From positions 230,131-294,130 of the forward strand of contig LWRO01000008.1 of assembly GCA_001657325.1 (NCBI GenBank): 64,000 nt of DNA, written 5' to 3'. The DNA comes from Geitlerinema sp. BBD 1991-9. GTDB lineage: Bacteria > Cyanobacteriota > Cyanobacteriia > Cyanobacteriales > Geitlerinemataceae. The notes under the pieces are model-generated. The model was not told the origin of the DNA. It saw nothing but the letters and a program-made list of their open reading frames with translations, and searched no databases. Both the position numbers and the translations under genes were made by a program. This document shows positions 37,290-48,251 of the stretch, piece by piece; positions within the stretch are counted from its first letter, which is position 1; each line of letters opens with the position of its first letter.

Positions 37290-37820
37290 ATGGCAGGTAT
37301 TGACGAATCACTTCCCTTCGTTCCCGTGAATATTGCCGTGTTAACGGTATCGGACACGAGATCGATCGAAACAGATAAATCCGGTCAACTGTTGGTCGAT
37401 CGAATCGTCGAAGCCGGACATCGGGTTCTCGATCGAGCGCTCGTTCCCGACCACTGCGACGAAATCGTCACCCAGTTAAAAGCTTGGATTGCCAATCCCG
37501 AAATCGACGTCGCAATCTCGACCGGGGGAACAGGAATTACAGGACGCGACGTAACACCCGAAGCGTTTCAAAAAGTCTGCGAGAAAGAAATTCCCGGTTT
37601 CGGCGAGTTATTTCGCCATCTCAGCTTCGCGAAAATCGGCGTTTCTGCCTTACAATCGCGAGCGACGGCTGGGGTCGCAGGCGGGACGTACTTGTTCGCC
37701 CTCCCCGGTTCGTCAGGTGCTTGTCGCGATGGTTGGGACGACATTCTACGCTGGCAGTTAGACAGCCGCTATCGTCCTTGCAATCTCGTTGCCTTAATGC
37801 CCCGGTTATCCGAACGGTAA
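37290..37820 (+). CDS. moaB: Molybdenum cofactor biosynthesis protein MoaB
   Basis: A 176-residue MogA/MoaB-type molybdopterin adenylyltransferase fold. VNIAVLTVSDTRSIETDKSG opens the domain. The molybdopterin-binding ISTGGTGITGRDVTPEAF is fully conserved, followed by SRATAGVAGGTYLFALPGS. It acts in the late, nucleotide-dependent step of molybdenum cofactor assembly, or is a MoaB homolog with that fold. The ATG at 37290 gives the family's N-terminus; an in-frame start at 37248 is less likely. It probably shares a transcript with the kinase. Confidence 0.92.
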   Translation: MAGIDESLPFVPVNIAVLTVSDTRSIETDKSGQLLVDRIVEAGHRVLDRALVPDHCDEIVTQLKAWIANPEIDVAISTGGTGITGRDVTPEAFQKVCEKEIPGFGELFRHLSFAKIGVSALQSRATAGVAGGTYLFALPGSSGACRDGWDDILRWQLDSRYRPCNLVALMPRLSER

Positions 37821-37837
37821 TCTCAAAAACACGGAGA

Positions 37838-37866
37838 CAAAAATCGAGGTGTCGATCGACACCTCG
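37838..37866 (-). terminator. Rho-independent terminator of prfA / ribosomal cluster
   Basis: CGAGGTGTC and GACACCTCG form a perfect 9-bp stem with a GATC loop, followed on the minus strand by a run of five T. It lies about 40 bases past the prfA stop and closes the long minus-strand cluster, facing moaB. Confidence 0.8.
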
Positions 37867-37904
37867 AACGTTTCAAACAATCGAATGGTTCGTTAAAACG
37901 CGAA

Positions 37905-39014
37905 TTACACAGCGGCTGTTGCAGCTGTCGATTCAGCAAGTTTTTCCAGACGTTCTTGCTGGTCTTGGGAGATACAAGACTGAACGAGTGTTTCGATATC
38001 TCCTTCAAGAACGCCGTCTAGGTTGAAGTTCTGACAGAGACGGTGATCGGTGACGCGGGTGTCTTTATAGTTGTAGGTGCGAATTTTTTCCGAACGCGAT
38101 CCGGTTCCCACCTGCGATCGACGCATGGACGTGACGGCTTCTTGTTGTTCCCGCAACTTCATCTCGTACAACTTCGCTCGCAGAATTTGCATCGCCCGTT
38201 CGCGGTTTTGAAGCTGCGACCGCTCCTCCGTGCAGAAAATCCGAATTCCCGTCGGTTTGTGCAGCAAATCGACGGCGGTTTCCACCTTGTTCACATTTTG
38301 ACCGCCGGCACCGCCCGATCGAGCTGTCGAAATTTCCAAGTCCTTCGCATCGATCTGGACTTCGACATCATCCACTTCCGGCATGACAGCAACCGTCGCG
38401 GTAGAGGTATGGACGCGTCCGCCTGCTTCCGTTACGGGAACGCGCTGGACTCGGTGAACGCCCGCCTCAAATTTGAGCTTGCTGTACACTGAATCGCCTT
38501 TAATCTCTAAGATGGCTTCTTTAAATCCACCCATATCTGCCAACGACTCGCTAACCAGCGTCACTTTCCAGTTTTGGCGCTCGGCATAGCGAGAATACAT
38601 TCGCACCAAATCGCCGGCCCAGATGCAAGCTTCGTCGCCTCCCGTTCCCGCTCGAATTTCCAACATGATGTTTTTTTCGTCGTTGGGATCGCGCGGGAGC
38701 AGTAAAATTTTCAGGCGTTGTTCCAAATCGTCGAGGCTTTGTTGGAGTTCTTCAACTTCCAAAGCAGCCATTTCGCGCATTTCGGGATCGCCTGCGGATT
38801 CTTTCAACACCTGCTGAGCGCCGACGAGTTCGTCACCGGTCGATTTCCATCGATCGTATGTATCGACAGTTTCTTCTAAGGAAGCACGAGCCTTTGCCAC
38901 TTTTTGAAACTCGCCGGGGTCGCTGGCAATATCGGGATCGGCAAGCCGCCGAGTTAACTCGTTGAAAGTTTGCTCGACGGACTGGAGTTTGTCTAGCAGG
39001 TAACGTTCAGCCAT
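37905..39014 (-). CDS. prfA: Peptide chain release factor 1
   Basis: RF1 reads UAA and UAG and releases the finished peptide. The PxT recognition motif is seen in [20 protein letters not shown], and the catalytic loop is [17 protein letters not shown] with GGQ. Length 369 is typical. It is the last gene of the ribosomal cluster, after rpmE. Since several genes in this window carry in-frame UAA or UAG codons, an intact RF1 argues that these are true stops. Confidence 0.95.
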   Translation of the reverse strand: MAERYLLDKLQSVEQTFNELTRRLADPDIASDPGEFQKVAKARASLEETVDTYDRWKSTGDELVGAQQVLKESAGDPEMREMAALEVEELQQSLDDLEQRLKILLLPRDPNDEKNIMLEIRAGTGGDEACIWAGDLVRMYSRYAERQNWKVTLVSESLADMGGFKEAILEIKGDSVYSKLKFEAGVHRVQRVPVTEAGGRVHTSTATVAVMPEVDDVEVQIDAKDLEISTARSGGAGGQNVNKVETAVDLLHKPTGIRIFCTEERSQLQNRERAMQILRAKLYEMKLREQQEAVTSMRRSQVGTGSRSEKIRTYNYKDTRVTDHRLCQNFNLDGVLEGDIETLVQSCISQDQQERLEKLAESTAATAAV

Positions 39015-39105
39015 GATGACGTGGGGGGTTTTGGGATGACTTGAAGTGGTGGTTCGAGATCGAAAAAGTGCCTCGATCTCCGTTCAGTTTCAAACCACAC
39101 CCCCG

Positions 39106-39366
39106 CTATTTCTCGGCGGAACCCTCTTGGGTAGAACTCTCTTGAGACGATGTGCGCGTATCCATCATGCCGTACTTCCGCAAGAAACGTTCGACCCGTC
39201 CTTCGGTATCGATAATCTTTTGGTTTCCGGTATAGAACGGATGGTTACCCGACCATACGTCAACGTGAATTTCCGGTTGAGTTGCACCGACAGTCATCAC
39301 GACTTCGCCGTTGCAGTAAACTTTGGCTTCGGGATACCATTCGGGGTGAATATCTGATTTGGGCAT
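39106..39366 (-). CDS. rpmE: 50S ribosomal protein bL31
   Basis: An 86-residue bL31 with MPKSDIHPEWYPEAKVYCNG and the conserved VDVWSGNHPFYTGNQKIIDTEGRVERF split across the domain. It has one cysteine, so not the full four-cysteine zinc type. The Ser/Gln/Glu-rich C-terminal tail is longer than in many bacteria. It sits between rpsI and prfA. Confidence 0.95.
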   Translation of the reverse strand: MPKSDIHPEWYPEAKVYCNGEVVMTVGATQPEIHVDVWSGNHPFYTGNQKIIDTEGRVERFLRKYGMMDTRTSSQESSTQEGSAEK

Positions 39367-39498
39367 GGCAATTTCTTCCGGGTGTTCGATCGGTATGAAA
39401 AAAGCGGCTTTACTATTTTAACGCGAATTTCTGAACGGTGAATTTCCCCTTGCCCGAACGCACCGAGTGGCAGGCAAGGGAGTACTGTCCAAAAGGCA

Positions 39499-39912
39499 TT
39501 AACGTTTCGAGTATTGCGGGGCTTTACGAGCTTTCCGCAACCCGTATTTTTTCCGCTCTTTGGCACGGGAGTCTCGGGTGAGATATCCTTCACTTTTGAG
39601 GGGTTGGCGGTTGTCGGGGTCGAGCTTGCACAATGCTCGAGCGACACCGAGGCGGATGGCATCGGCTTGTCCGGTCAGCCCACCTCCCGTTACGTTGACG
39701 AGAATATCGTATTCGGACTCGAGTCCCAAGGTTTCTAAGGGGGAGCGAGCGGCAGAGATATACGTGGGGTTGAATTGTAAATAGAGATCGCCGGGTTTAC
39801 CGTTGACGACTAATTTGCCTTCCCCAGGGACTAAGCGCACGCGGGCGATGGCTTCCTTGCGGCGGCCAGTCCCCCAGTAAACGACGCGGTCTTGTTGTTC
39901 GACGACTTCCAT
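39499..39912 (-). CDS. rpsI: 30S ribosomal protein uS9
   Basis: A 137-residue uS9. [20 protein letters not shown] opens it and the C-terminal [17 protein letters not shown] is the tail that reaches the P-site tRNA. Its ATG overlaps the rplM stop by one base, so the two are translationally coupled. Confidence 0.96.
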   Translation of the reverse strand: MEVVEQQDRVVYWGTGRRKEAIARVRLVPGEGKLVVNGKPGDLYLQFNPTYISAARSPLETLGLESEYDILVNVTGGGLTGQADAIRLGVARALCKLDPDNRQPLKSEGYLTRDSRAKERKKYGLRKARKAPQYSKR

Positions 39913-40370
39913 TAGGCTTGTTCTCCAGTGTTGGTATCGACAGTCAGCAATTCAGGCTGTTGGGCATCGTGGGGATGATCGGGGCCGGCGTACACTTTCA
40001 GCTTGGTGAACAGTTTCCGACCGAGCGCGTTTTTCGGAAGCATTCCTTTAACGGCTTGTTCGATAATCCGTTCGGGAATGCGGGCTTGAAGTTTGTCGAA
40101 GGTTTCGACTTTCATCCCACCCGGACGGCCAGAGTGTCGGCGGTAAAGTTTTTGAGACCGTTTTTTGCCCGTCACTTGAACTTTTTCAGCGTTGACGACG
40201 ATGACGAAGTCACCCACGTCCATGTGAGGGGTGTAGTTGGGTTTGTTTTTGCCTCTCAGGATTTTCGCGATTTCGCTGGCGAGGCGGCCGAGCCGTTGGT
40301 CGGTCGCGTCGATGGCGTACCAGCGGCGTTCGAGAGAATCGACAGGAGGAACGTAGGTTTTCGATGTCAT
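39912..40370 (-). CDS. rplM: 50S ribosomal protein uL13
   Basis: A 152-residue uL13 with [20 protein letters not shown], the [18 protein letters not shown] core and [18 protein letters not shown]. It pairs with rpsI as in almost all bacteria and lies 6 bases after truA. Confidence 0.96.
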   Translation of the reverse strand: MTSKTYVPPVDSLERRWYAIDATDQRLGRLASEIAKILRGKNKPNYTPHMDVGDFVIVVNAEKVQVTGKKRSQKLYRRHSGRPGGMKVETFDKLQARIPERIIEQAVKGMLPKNALGRKLFTKLKVYAGPDHPHDAQQPELLTVDTNTGEQA

Positions 40371-40376
40371 GGCGAA

Positions 40377-41216
40377 TTAGCAGCTAATCGGTAAGGGGTC
40401 GAAAGCGAAGTGAGGCATCGCGCTCGATCGCGCTTGGGCAGGAAAGGGGGGTTCGGGATAACCGATGCCGATCAAACACAGACCCTTGGCGGGTGCGGCA
40501 TACTTGACGGCCTCGCGACGCTCGTTTTTCCAGATGTGGTGGAAGTCGTCGATCGAGCGGCGTTGGCTGCCCACTTGGACGAGCATCCCCACCAACAAAC
40601 GCATCATGCCGTAGAGAAACCCGCTAGCTTGCACTTCGAGGGTGACGAACGCACCGCGACGGCAACATTCGGCGGCGTGGATATCGACCCAAGAATGGGC
40701 CCGTTTCGAGCCAGCTCGCCGAAACGCAGAAAGATGGTGTCGACCTACGAGGGGCTTTAGGGCAGCTTGGATATCGGTTTCGTCGATCGGCGTGTGGTAA
40801 TAATGCCAAACGAAGGGATCGACGAACAAGTTCGGTTGCGCTTCGGTGTACAGGGTATAGCGATAGCGCCGCCAAATTGCCGAGTACTGGGCGTGCCAGT
40901 CAAAGCTCACGGGCGCAGAGGCGCGAACGAGGACGCCATCGGGAAGGTGGTTGTTGAGGACAACCGCCCACTTGTGCGCGGGAATGGGACTGTTGATGTC
41001 GAAGTGCGCGACTTGGCCGGCTGCGTGAACGCCTGTATCGGTTCGCCCAGCAGCACACACGCGCACGGGATACCCCGCGATTTTCTCGATGACCGTTTCG
41101 AGTTCGGCTTGAACGCTACGTTGGTTGGGCTGCCACTGCCATCCGTGAAAGCCACTGCCGAGATATTGCACCAACAGGGCAACGCGCTGGTTGGGCGCAG
41201 GACGGCGATCGAACAT
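40377..41216 (-). CDS. truA: tRNA pseudouridine(38-40) synthase
   Basis: TruA isomerises uridines 38-40 in the tRNA anticodon arm. The catalytic Asp is in CAAGRTDTGVHAAGQVAHFD. YLGSGFHGWQWQPNQRSVQ at the N-terminus and SGFLYGMMRLLVGMLVQVGS near the end are conserved. It starts directly after the rplQ stop, the usual place in cyanobacteria. Confidence 0.95.
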   Translation of the reverse strand: MFDRRPAPNQRVALLVQYLGSGFHGWQWQPNQRSVQAELETVIEKIAGYPVRVCAAGRTDTGVHAAGQVAHFDINSPIPAHKWAVVLNNHLPDGVLVRASAPVSFDWHAQYSAIWRRYRYTLYTEAQPNLFVDPFVWHYYHTPIDETDIQAALKPLVGRHHLSAFRRAGSKRAHSWVDIHAAECCRRGAFVTLEVQASGFLYGMMRLLVGMLVQVGSQRRSIDDFHHIWKNERREAVKYAAPAKGLCLIGIGYPEPPFPAQARSSAMPHFAFDPLPISC

Positions 41217-41567
41217 TTAAACGAGTTCGATAATAGCCATTTCGGCATTGTCTCCCCGGCGGCTGACCGTTCGCATAATGCGGGTGTAGCCGCCGTTACG
41301 GTTGCCGTACCGCTCTTGAACGCCTTCAAACAGCGCGTGAACGAGCTGTTTGTCGTACAGGTAGCCCATCGCCTGTCGGCGGGCAGCGAGGGTTCCCACT
41401 TTTGCGAGGGAGACGATCTTATCGGCTTCGGAGCGCACGGCTTTTGCCCGTGCTTTCGTGGTCACGATCCGGCCGTGGCGGATGAGTTCCGTGGTCAGAG
41501 ATCGCAGGAGCGCTTTGCGCTGGTCGGCAGGTTTGCCGAGTTGGGGGACGCGACAACGGTGACGCAT
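41217..41567 (-). CDS. rplQ: 50S ribosomal protein uL17 (bL17)
   Basis: A 116-residue bL17. [20 protein letters not shown] with [21 protein letters not shown] follows the family closely. It lies downstream of rpoA and abuts truA. Confidence 0.96.
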   Translation of the reverse strand: MRHRCRVPQLGKPADQRKALLRSLTTELIRHGRIVTTKARAKAVRSEADKIVSLAKVGTLAARRQAMGYLYDKQLVHALFEGVQERYGNRNGGYTRIMRTVSRRGDNAEMAIIELV

Positions 41568-41636
41568 AGTTGAAAACGATGCAATAACAACAAATTTAGC
41601 GGATTGGAGGCACGCTCGAGTTCGATCGAGGACGAG

Positions 41637-42578
41637 TTAAGCCTTCGTTTTTTCTTGGGGGAGTGTAATTCCCAAGCGCTTTTGCAAGGCCTCGATCACC
41701 TCTTCTGCCGATTTCTGCCCGAAGTTTTTGATTTCCAAAAGGTCTTCTTGGGAATAATCGAGCAAGTCGGCGACAGAGTTGATTTGGGCGCGTTTGAGGC
41801 AGTTGTAGGCACGAACGGAAAGCTGTAGCTCTTCGATCGGGATTTGACTGGTCGGATCTTCGTCAGACGGGTAATCGTCTTTGAGAGATTCTAGGGTAAT
41901 GTCTTTGAGGGGAACGAAGAGATCGACTAAGATGTTCGCGGCCTCGCTGAGTGCCTCTTGGGGGGTAATGCTCCCGTTCGTCCACAGCTCCAAAATGAGG
42001 CGGTCTTTTTCGAGAGAGCCGCCGATCCGTGCGTCTTCAACGGTGTAGTTGACTTTTCGCACGGGCATGAAAACGGCGTCGATCTGGAGAAAGTCGAGTC
42101 CCCCCGACTCGTCCCGGTTTCGATCGACAGAACGGTATCCCGTACCGCGCTCGATGCGAAATTCCATTTCTAAGGTGGCGTTTTCAGCGAGCGTGGCAAT
42201 ATATTGGTTAGGAGCGGTCACCTCGACTTCCGAGGGTAAGTCGAAATGCTCGGCACGAACCATGGACGGCCCTTTGACGAGTAGGCGACCGATTTGCGGT
42301 TGCGAGGTGTGACTTTTAAGAACCACCTCTTTCATGTTTAATAGGATTTCCAGAACGTCTTCTCGAACGCCGGAAATGGTTGCGAATTCGTGGTTGACTC
42401 CGGCAATGCGGACGGCGGTAATAGCTGTGCCTTCTAAGTTGGACAGCAACACGCGCCGCAGGGCGTTACCGACGGTCGTTCCTTGTCCCCGTTCGAGGGG
42501 TTCGATCGTGAACTTCCCGTATTGCCCTTGGTCTTTCTCTGTATTGGTCTCGACACACTCAATCTGAAACTGCGCCAC
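41637..42578 (-). CDS. rpoA: RNA polymerase alpha subunit
   Basis: The alpha subunit starts polymerase assembly (N-terminal dimer domain) and contacts promoter DNA and activators (C-terminal domain). LERGQGTTVGNALRRVLLSN and GPSMVRAEHFDLP mark the N-terminal domain. ELQLSVRAYNCLKRAQINSV and LLEIKNFGQKSAEEVIEAL mark the C-terminal domain. I place the start at the GTG at 42578 (AQFQIECVET), with GGGAGG seven bases upstream; an in-frame start at 42608 would add ten residues. Confidence 0.96.
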   Translation of the reverse strand: MAQFQIECVETNTEKDQGQYGKFTIEPLERGQGTTVGNALRRVLLSNLEGTAITAVRIAGVNHEFATISGVREDVLEILLNMKEVVLKSHTSQPQIGRLLVKGPSMVRAEHFDLPSEVEVTAPNQYIATLAENATLEMEFRIERGTGYRSVDRNRDESGGLDFLQIDAVFMPVRKVNYTVEDARIGGSLEKDRLILELWTNGSITPQEALSEAANILVDLFVPLKDITLESLKDDYPSDEDPTSQIPIEELQLSVRAYNCLKRAQINSVADLLDYSQEDLLEIKNFGQKSAEEVIEALQKRLGITLPQEKTKA

Positions 42579-42659
42579 AGCGGAACCTCCCTTCTCCATA
42601 TTCCCCATCTGAGCCTCGATTGCGATGCGGTATCGCCTGCGTTAAATACGCCGTTGCGG

Positions 42660-43055
42660 TTACACGCGCCGGCGTTTGGGCGGCCGGCAACCGTTGTGGG
42701 GAATGGGGGTAATATCTCGAATCAACGTGATTTCTAAACCGGCACCTTGTAGGGCGCGAATGGCCGTTTCTCGACCGGCACCCGGTCCGCTGACCATCAC
42801 TTCGATCTGACGCATTCCTTGGTCGCCCGCCCGTCGGGCTGCACTTTCGGCTGCGGTTTGAGCGGCGTAAGGCGTTCCTTTTTTCGCACCTTTGAAGCCA
42901 CTCGATCCGGCAGATGCCCAAGAAATCACCTCGCCACGGGGATCGGTAATCGTGACGATCGTGTTGTTGAACGTCGATTGGATGTAAGCGACACCGTTGG
43001 GAACGTTCCGTTTTTGTTTGCGGGAGCCGGATTTTTTGCCTGATTGTCTCGCCAT
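42660..43055 (-). CDS. rpsK: 30S ribosomal protein uS11
   Basis: A 131-residue uS11. [20 protein letters not shown] and the C-terminal [18 protein letters not shown] are conserved. It lies between rpsM and rpoA, as in the alpha operon of bacteria. Confidence 0.96.
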   Translation of the reverse strand: MARQSGKKSGSRKQKRNVPNGVAYIQSTFNNTIVTITDPRGEVISWASAGSSGFKGAKKGTPYAAQTAAESAARRAGDQGMRQIEVMVSGPGAGRETAIRALQGAGLEITLIRDITPIPHNGCRPPKRRRV

Positions 43056-43088
43056 AGTCGTTGTTGTCGATAGGTATCTGTGCGGGTA

Positions 43089-43472
43089 TTATTTCTTGGC
43101 TGCGGGTTTTTTCTTACCCGCAACGGTACGACGCACGCCCCGACGAGTCCGTGCGTTGGTGCGCGTGCGCTGTCCCCGGACGGGCAAGCCCATCCGGTGG
43201 CGGCGACCCCGGTAACACCCGATATCGACGAGTCGCTTGATGTTCATCGATTCCCAACGCCGCAAGTCCCCTTCGACTTGGTAGGTGTTTTCGACGTACT
43301 CGCGAAGGGCTGCGACATCACTGTCGGTCAGGTTTTTAACGCGGGTGTCGGGATTGATGCCCGTTGCCGTTAAGATTTGCTGCGCTCTCGCCAGGCCGAT
43401 ACCGTAAATGTAGGTCAAGCCAATTTCGACGCGCTTGTCGCGGGGAAGGTCTACTCCAGCAATACGTGCCAT
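43089..43472 (-). CDS. rpsM: 30S ribosomal protein uS13
   Basis: A 127-residue uS13. [20 protein letters not shown] opens it and [20 protein letters not shown] is the basic tail that touches tRNA. It lies between rpmJ and rpsK. Confidence 0.96.
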   Translation of the reverse strand: MARIAGVDLPRDKRVEIGLTYIYGIGLARAQQILTATGINPDTRVKNLTDSDVAALREYVENTYQVEGDLRRWESMNIKRLVDIGCYRGRRHRMGLPVRGQRTRTNARTRRGVRRTVAGKKKPAAKK

Positions 43473-43568
43473 TATTCTTTCGAGTTAAATGTGGTCAGCC
43501 AGTCGATCGTGCAGTGATTGCGGACGTTGCTGGCATTTGGTACTACAATAAAGGCCAAGCTGAGGGGG

Positions 43569-43682
43569 TTAACCCTGACGCTGTTTGTGTTTGGGATTGG
43601 AACAAATCACCATGACGCGGCCGCGTCTGCGGATGACACGGCACTTCTCGCAAATTTTGCGGACTGATGTTCGGACTTTCAT
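43569..43682 (-). CDS. rpmJ: 50S ribosomal protein bL36
   Basis: A 37-codon gene. The translation is [14 protein letters not shown], then [19 protein letters not shown] and QRQG before TAA. The zinc ligands are the three cysteines and one histidine (CxxC...C...H) of the C-plus form of bL36. It sits between infA and rpsM, the standard position. Confidence 0.96.
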   Translation of the reverse strand: MKVRTSVRKICEKCRVIRRRGRVMVICSNPKHKQRQG

Positions 43683-43795
43683 GAGATTGGGGCGATACTT
43701 ACAAACTGGGTATTATATCAGATTTTACGGACAGAGAAAACTAAAAACGACTCCGTTGGGAGCGTTTCTAGTCGATCGAACGTCACTGTAAACCT

Positions 43796-44020
43796 TTATT
43801 TTTTCCGTAAACGATAAGTGATTCGACCTTTTTGAAGGTCGTAGGGCGTGAGTTCGACTTTCACGCGATCTCCTGGCAGAATCTTAATGTAATTTCGGCG
43901 AATTTTGCCGGAAATATGCGCCAAAACGTTAAAACCGTTGTCGAGATCGACGCGGAACATGGCGTTCGGCAACGATTCCGTTACCGTGCCTTCCATTTCA
44001 ATGAGATCTTGTTTAGCCAC
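43796..44020 (-). CDS. infA: Translation initiation factor IF-1
   Basis: A 74-residue OB-fold protein that binds the 30S A site. [20 protein letters not shown] and [20 protein letters not shown] are family signatures. It lies between adk and rpmJ. Confidence 0.96.
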   Translation of the reverse strand: MAKQDLIEMEGTVTESLPNAMFRVDLDNGFNVLAHISGKIRRNYIKILPGDRVKVELTPYDLQKGRITYRLRKK

Positions 44021-44056
44021 AGGCAGTTCCTCGAAGTACAGCTGTCAACGATAGAG

Positions 44057-44080
44057 GACACCCCAAAAATTGGGGTTGTC
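44057..44080. repeat. Inverted repeat between adk and infA
   Basis: GACACCCCAA and TTGGGGTTGTC pair around an AAA loop with one G-T pair. It may be a processing or partial termination hairpin between adk and the infA-rpmJ genes. Confidence 0.45.
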
Positions 44081-44134
44081 GCTCTCGCTTTCTTTAAATA
44101 TCTTATCAAAGATCGACTTGACAAATATCAGACT

Positions 44135-44689
44135 TTAGTTTCTTGGCAGTGATTCCACCAGCACCTGGGTAACGTCATCCATGGAAAGACTGCCATCGAT
44201 CGAGACGATGCGGTCGTATTGGCGGTAGAAGTCGATCACCGGTGCCGTTGCAGCGCGGTAAACTTCCAACCGATGGCGAATCGTATCTTCGTTATCGTCT
44301 TTACGGCCGCGCCCGAGCATTCGCTGGACGATTTCGTCGTCAGACACTTCAAAATTCACCGCTCGATCGCAAACTTGCTGGATGTCTCGTAACAGATCGT
44401 CGAGAAACTCGGCCTGGGGCAAGTTCCGAGGAAACCCGTCTAAAATCCATCCCGGTCGAGCATCAGCTCGATCGAGGCGCTCGCGTACCATACCGAGGAT
44501 TAGCTCGTCAGGGACGAGATCGCCGCGATCCATATAAGCTTTTGCTTGTCGTCCGAGAGGCGTTTCGTCAGCAACCGCCTGACGCAGGATTTCACCCGTT
44601 GAAATATGAGGGATTTGAAAGCGCTCGGCGATTCGCTGAGCCTGTGTACCCTTCCCCGCTCCCGGCGGTCCCAAGAAAATCAAACGCAT
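44135..44689 (-). CDS. adk: Adenylate kinase
   Basis: Adk balances ATP, ADP and AMP. The P-loop is [23 protein letters not shown]-binding residues are in HISTGEILR and [15 protein letters not shown], and the lid is short ([19 protein letters not shown]), as in cyanobacterial forms of about 184 residues. Its ATG lies 2 bases after the secY stop, so the two are likely coupled. Confidence 0.96.
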   Translation of the reverse strand: MRLIFLGPPGAGKGTQAQRIAERFQIPHISTGEILRQAVADETPLGRQAKAYMDRGDLVPDELILGMVRERLDRADARPGWILDGFPRNLPQAEFLDDLLRDIQQVCDRAVNFEVSDDEIVQRMLGRGRKDDNEDTIRHRLEVYRAATAPVIDFYRQYDRIVSIDGSLSMDDVTQVLVESLPRN

Positions 44690-44691
44690 GA

Positions 44692-45996
44692 TTATTGTTT
44701 CACCATTCCTTCGTATCGTTGCGAAATCACGTAAGTCTGAATCTGCTTCGCTGTATCGATGGCGACCCCCACCAAAATCAGCAGCGAAGTCGCCCCCAAT
44801 CCCTGAAATGTCGTCACCCGCGTCGCGCCTTCAACAGCCGTCGGCACTGTGGCGACGAGACCGAGGAACACAGCGCCGAGGAAAGTCAATCGGTTGAGAA
44901 CGCGCTCGATATATTCGCTTGTCGCCCGTCCCGGTCGAATCCCAGGAATACTCGATCCCATCTTTTTGAGGTTTTGCGCCAGATCCACGGGGTTGAGGAT
45001 CAGCGATGCGTAAAAGTAGCTAAAGAAGAGGATCGACAGCAGGTAAAACATTGCATACAACCAGGGAGCCGGCCCGTTCGGACTTAGGTACTCCGCAATG
45101 CGAAGGAGTACGGGGTTATTCGTGGAGCTGGCAATAATCCCCGGTAGGATCAAAAAGCTAGAGGCGAAAATGATCGGCATAACCCCCCCTTGATTTAAGC
45201 GCAAGGGAAGATAGCTCGTGCGCTCTCGATACAAGCGACGGCCGACCTGTCGGCGGGCTGAAATAATCGGAATGCGTCGCGATCCTTCCTGTACGAACAC
45301 GATGCCGACAATCGTGACGAGGAATACCAACAGTAGCAAAATCACTCGTCCGACGATCGCGCGATCTTCCTGAGCCAGTTGAATCGTATCGCCGAGCGAT
45401 CGGGGCAAGACCGCGACGATATTGATGAAAATCAACAAAGACGCGCCGTTCCCAATCCCCCGTTCGGTAATCAACTCCGATATCCACATGACAAACATCG
45501 CGCCTGCGACCAGCGCCAGCACGGTTTGCACGACGAATGCCGAGCTGGGATTGTAAGCGTAAGCACTCGTCCAGAGGGCGATCCCGATACTTTGCAAAAC
45601 TGCAACGCCGAGGGCAATGTAGCGGGTGATTTGAGAGATTTTACGCCGTCCCGCCTCACCTTCGTTTTTCTGCAAGTCTTCGAGGCTGGGAATGGCCGCC
45701 GTCAGGAGCTGAATGGCGATCGAGGCATTAATGTAGGGCAAAATCCCTAACGCGAAAATCCCGAGGGCTTGCAAGCCACCACCGGAAAAGGCATCGAGCA
45801 GACCGAAAAACGGGCTGTTTTGCAAATCGGCAGCAAATCGCGCCCGATCGATGCCGGGAACGGGTAGGTAAACGCCCAACCGCACGACGACGAGCAAACC
45901 GATCGTCACGAGCAAGCGACCTCGGAGTCCGGCCGCTTGCGCCATCTGTAAGAAGGTTTCTTGAGCTGTTGGGGCTTTTTCTCGATTGACCACCAT
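44692..45996 (-). CDS. secY: Protein translocase channel subunit SecY
   Basis: The channel of the Sec translocon in plasma and thylakoid membranes. There are ten hydrophobic helices over 434 residues. Helix 2 includes the plug region ([20 protein letters not shown]), followed by [11 protein letters not shown], and later [19 protein letters not shown] and [20 protein letters not shown]. The position between rplO and adk is standard. Confidence 0.96.
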   Translation of the reverse strand: MVVNREKAPTAQETFLQMAQAAGLRGRLLVTIGLLVVVRLGVYLPVPGIDRARFAADLQNSPFFGLLDAFSGGGLQALGIFALGILPYINASIAIQLLTAAIPSLEDLQKNEGEAGRRKISQITRYIALGVAVLQSIGIALWTSAYAYNPSSAFVVQTVLALVAGAMFVMWISELITERGIGNGASLLIFINIVAVLPRSLGDTIQLAQEDRAIVGRVILLLLVFLVTIVGIVFVQEGSRRIPIISARRQVGRRLYRERTSYLPLRLNQGGVMPIIFASSFLILPGIIASSTNNPVLLRIAEYLSPNGPAPWLYAMFYLLSILFFSYFYASLILNPVDLAQNLKKMGSSIPGIRPGRATSEYIERVLNRLTFLGAVFLGLVATVPTAVEGATRVTTFQGLGATSLLILVGVAIDTAKQIQTYVISQRYEGMVKQ

Positions 45997-46056
45997 GAAG
46001 AACCTCTACCTGTACGTGTCATCGCCGAACCGCGCTCGACCGATGCATCCCACGTG

Positions 46057-46554
46057 TCAAGCTGACGTGTCAGAAGACGATGCTTCGTCTCCCGCATCCG
46101 CTTCCGTGGAGCCGTCCGTTTCACAGCGACCGCCGGCCGCTTCAATTTTCTGGCGAGCACTCGCCGAAAATGCTGCTGCCTTGACGGTCAGAGGCACGTT
46201 CAGATCGCCGTCACCGAGAATTTTAAGCGGGCCGTCGTCGGTCGTCACGAGGCCGACTTCCATCAGCGAGGCAAGCGTCACGTCGCTGTTGGGGGCGAGT
46301 GCTGCCAGCTTGCTGACGTTAACAACAGTGTACTGTTTGCGATTGACGACCGTAAAGTGCTTCAATTTCGGGACTCGCCGGTACAGGGGCATTTGTCCCC
46401 CTTCAAATCCCGGTCGGGTTCCACCCCCCGATCGAGATTTTTGTCCGCGCATCCCTTTTCCACAACTGGCACCCTGTCCGGCGGAGATGCCGCGCCCGAG
46501 GCGGCGACGGCGCTTTTTAGAGCCAGATTTAGGCTGTACGTCTTCAAATCTCAT
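46057..46554 (-). CDS. rplO: 50S ribosomal protein uL15
   Basis: A 165-residue uL15. [20 protein letters not shown] and [20 protein letters not shown] are conserved. The C-terminal tail ([20 protein letters not shown]) is acidic and longer than usual. It lies between rpsE and secY. Confidence 0.95.
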   Translation of the reverse strand: MRFEDVQPKSGSKKRRRRLGRGISAGQGASCGKGMRGQKSRSGGGTRPGFEGGQMPLYRRVPKLKHFTVVNRKQYTVVNVSKLAALAPNSDVTLASLMEVGLVTTDDGPLKILGDGDLNVPLTVKAAAFSASARQKIEAAGGRCETDGSTEADAGDEASSSDTSA

Positions 46555-46601
46555 GGTTTTCCGTGAATAAACACATCCTCAAAACGAATCGATCGAGGCG
46601 G

Positions 46602-47135
46602 TCAAGCAAAAACTTGCTCGATGGGGATATCTCGCTCGCGGGCGACTTCAGAGAACGTCCGCAAACTCGACAGGGCATCGACGGCTGCCCGAGCGTTGTT
46701 CAAGGGGTTGCTCGACCCGAGTTGCTTGGCGAGGATATTCCGCACGCCCGCGAGTTCGAGAACCGTTCGCACGGCTCCACCTGCAATTACCCCCGTCCCG
46801 GGTGCAGCGGGTCGCATCATCACTTTCGCACCGCCAGCAATACCGTTCGATCGATGGGGAATTGAATTCGCTTTCGTCAAAGGGATAGAAATCGTGTGTT
46901 TTTTCGCGTCGGCCACGCCTTTCTTAACGGCACCGATCACGTCTCCCGCCTTGCCGACACCGACACCGACCTGACCGCGTTCGTTTCCAACCACGACGAT
47001 GGCTCGGAAGCTGAGTTTTTTACCTCCTTTGACCACCTTCGTCACGCGGCGAATTTGCACGACGCGTTCTTGCCATTCGGATTCTTTTTCGCGGTTGCGG
47101 TTACTTTTTTTCCGACGTTCCCGTTGTTCTGCCAT
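46602..47135 (-). CDS. rpsE: 30S ribosomal protein uS5
   Basis: A 177-residue uS5. [20 protein letters not shown] and [20 protein letters not shown] form the N-terminal RNA-binding domain. [20 protein letters not shown] lies in the C-terminal part. There is no rpmD (bL30-type) after it, as usual in cyanobacteria. Confidence 0.96.
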   Translation of the reverse strand: MAEQRERRKKSNRNREKESEWQERVVQIRRVTKVVKGGKKLSFRAIVVVGNERGQVGVGVGKAGDVIGAVKKGVADAKKHTISIPLTKANSIPHRSNGIAGGAKVMMRPAAPGTGVIAGGAVRTVLELAGVRNILAKQLGSSNPLNNARAAVDALSSLRTFSEVARERDIPIEQVFA

Positions 47136-47160
47136 GTTCGATCCTGTCGTGTGTTGTACG

Positions 47161-47523
47161 CTAGAAGTTTAGCCCCGCTTGGCGGGCGGCGTCGGCGAGG
47201 GCTTTGACTCGACCGTGGTAGAGATTGCCCCCACGATCGAAAACGACTTTCTCGATGCCTTGTTGGAGCAGTCGCTTCGCGACGAGTTCGCCGACTTTCG
47301 CGGAAGCGCTGCAGGTCGCCGCACCGTCGAGATCGGATTTGAGATCCGGATCGAGGGTCGAGGCACAAGCGAGGGTGTGATGGCTCGTATCGTCGATCGC
47401 CTGCACGTAGATGTGCTGGTTCGAGCGGAACACGGCCAGCCGAGGGCGGTCGGCCGTACCTTGGACTTTGCGCCGAATGCGGCGATGTCTGCGCTGAATA
47501 GATTGTTTGCGGGTCAGTTTCAT
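47161..47523 (-). CDS. rplR: 50S ribosomal protein uL18
   Basis: A 120-residue uL18 that helps bind 5S r[23 protein letters not shown] and [20 protein letters not shown] are family segments; the tail [10 protein letters not shown] is conserved. The ATG at 47523 matches relatives; an in-frame start at 47556 would add 11 residues. Confidence 0.95.
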   Translation of the reverse strand: MKLTRKQSIQRRHRRIRRKVQGTADRPRLAVFRSNQHIYVQAIDDTSHHTLACASTLDPDLKSDLDGAATCSASAKVGELVAKRLLQQGIEKVVFDRGGNLYHGRVKALADAARQAGLNF

Positions 47524-47585
47524 AACTGTGACAGTGAATCGTAAGCGAGGTCGCACTCGAAAACAAACGGTTAACGAGTATCGTT

Positions 47586-48125
47586 TTATTTCTTCCCGGC
47601 CTTTCCGGCTTTGCGCCGGACTTGCTCGCCGGCGTAGCGAATTCCCTTGCCTTTATAAACTTCGGGAGGACGCACGTCGCGAATGCGGGCAGCCGTATTG
47701 CCGACGACTTCTTTATTAATGCCTTTAACGATCACGTTGGTGTTTCCTTCGACCGCCAGTTCGATACCATCGGGCGGTTGAATTTCCACAGGTTTGCTGT
47801 AACCGACGTTCAGGACGAGGTTTTTACCTTTGACTTGCGCCCGGTAGCCGACCCCCTGAATTTCGAGGCGACGCTCGAAGCCTCGGGATACACCTTCAAC
47901 CATGTTGAACAGCAACGTCCGACTGAGTCCGTGGCGGGCGCGACAGACGCGGGAGTCATCTCGACGCTTGACGACGATGGTGTCGCCGTCTTGTTGGAGG
48001 GAAACCTCTCTCGGAAATACCCGAGCGAGTTCGCCTTTGGGACCTTTAACAGAAACTGCTTGCCCGTCGATCGTGACGTTAACGTTTTTGGGGATCGCAA
48101 CGGGGCGTTTGCCAATTCGAGACAT
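47586..48125 (-). CDS. rplF: 50S ribosomal protein uL6
   Basis: A 179-residue uL6. [20 protein letters not shown] and the C-terminal [20 protein letters not shown] are conserved. I use the ATG at 48125; an in-frame start at 48209 would add 28 unrelated residues. Confidence 0.95.
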   Translation of the reverse strand: MSRIGKRPVAIPKNVNVTIDGQAVSVKGPKGELARVFPREVSLQQDGDTIVVKRRDDSRVCRARHGLSRTLLFNMVEGVSRGFERRLEIQGVGYRAQVKGKNLVLNVGYSKPVEIQPPDGIELAVEGNTNVIVKGINKEVVGNTAARIRDVRPPEVYKGKGIRYAGEQVRRKAGKAGKK

Positions 48126-48251
48126 AGCTAGTTCTTGAAATGTGTGACGGATTCGCGGCCAGTTCGCGTTAAGCGAGACAAAGCCTGTTCGAGGGAAGAG
48201 TGGCGGCACGGCGCACGATCGTCATGCCCCTCGTTCTCGACGAACGAGAAG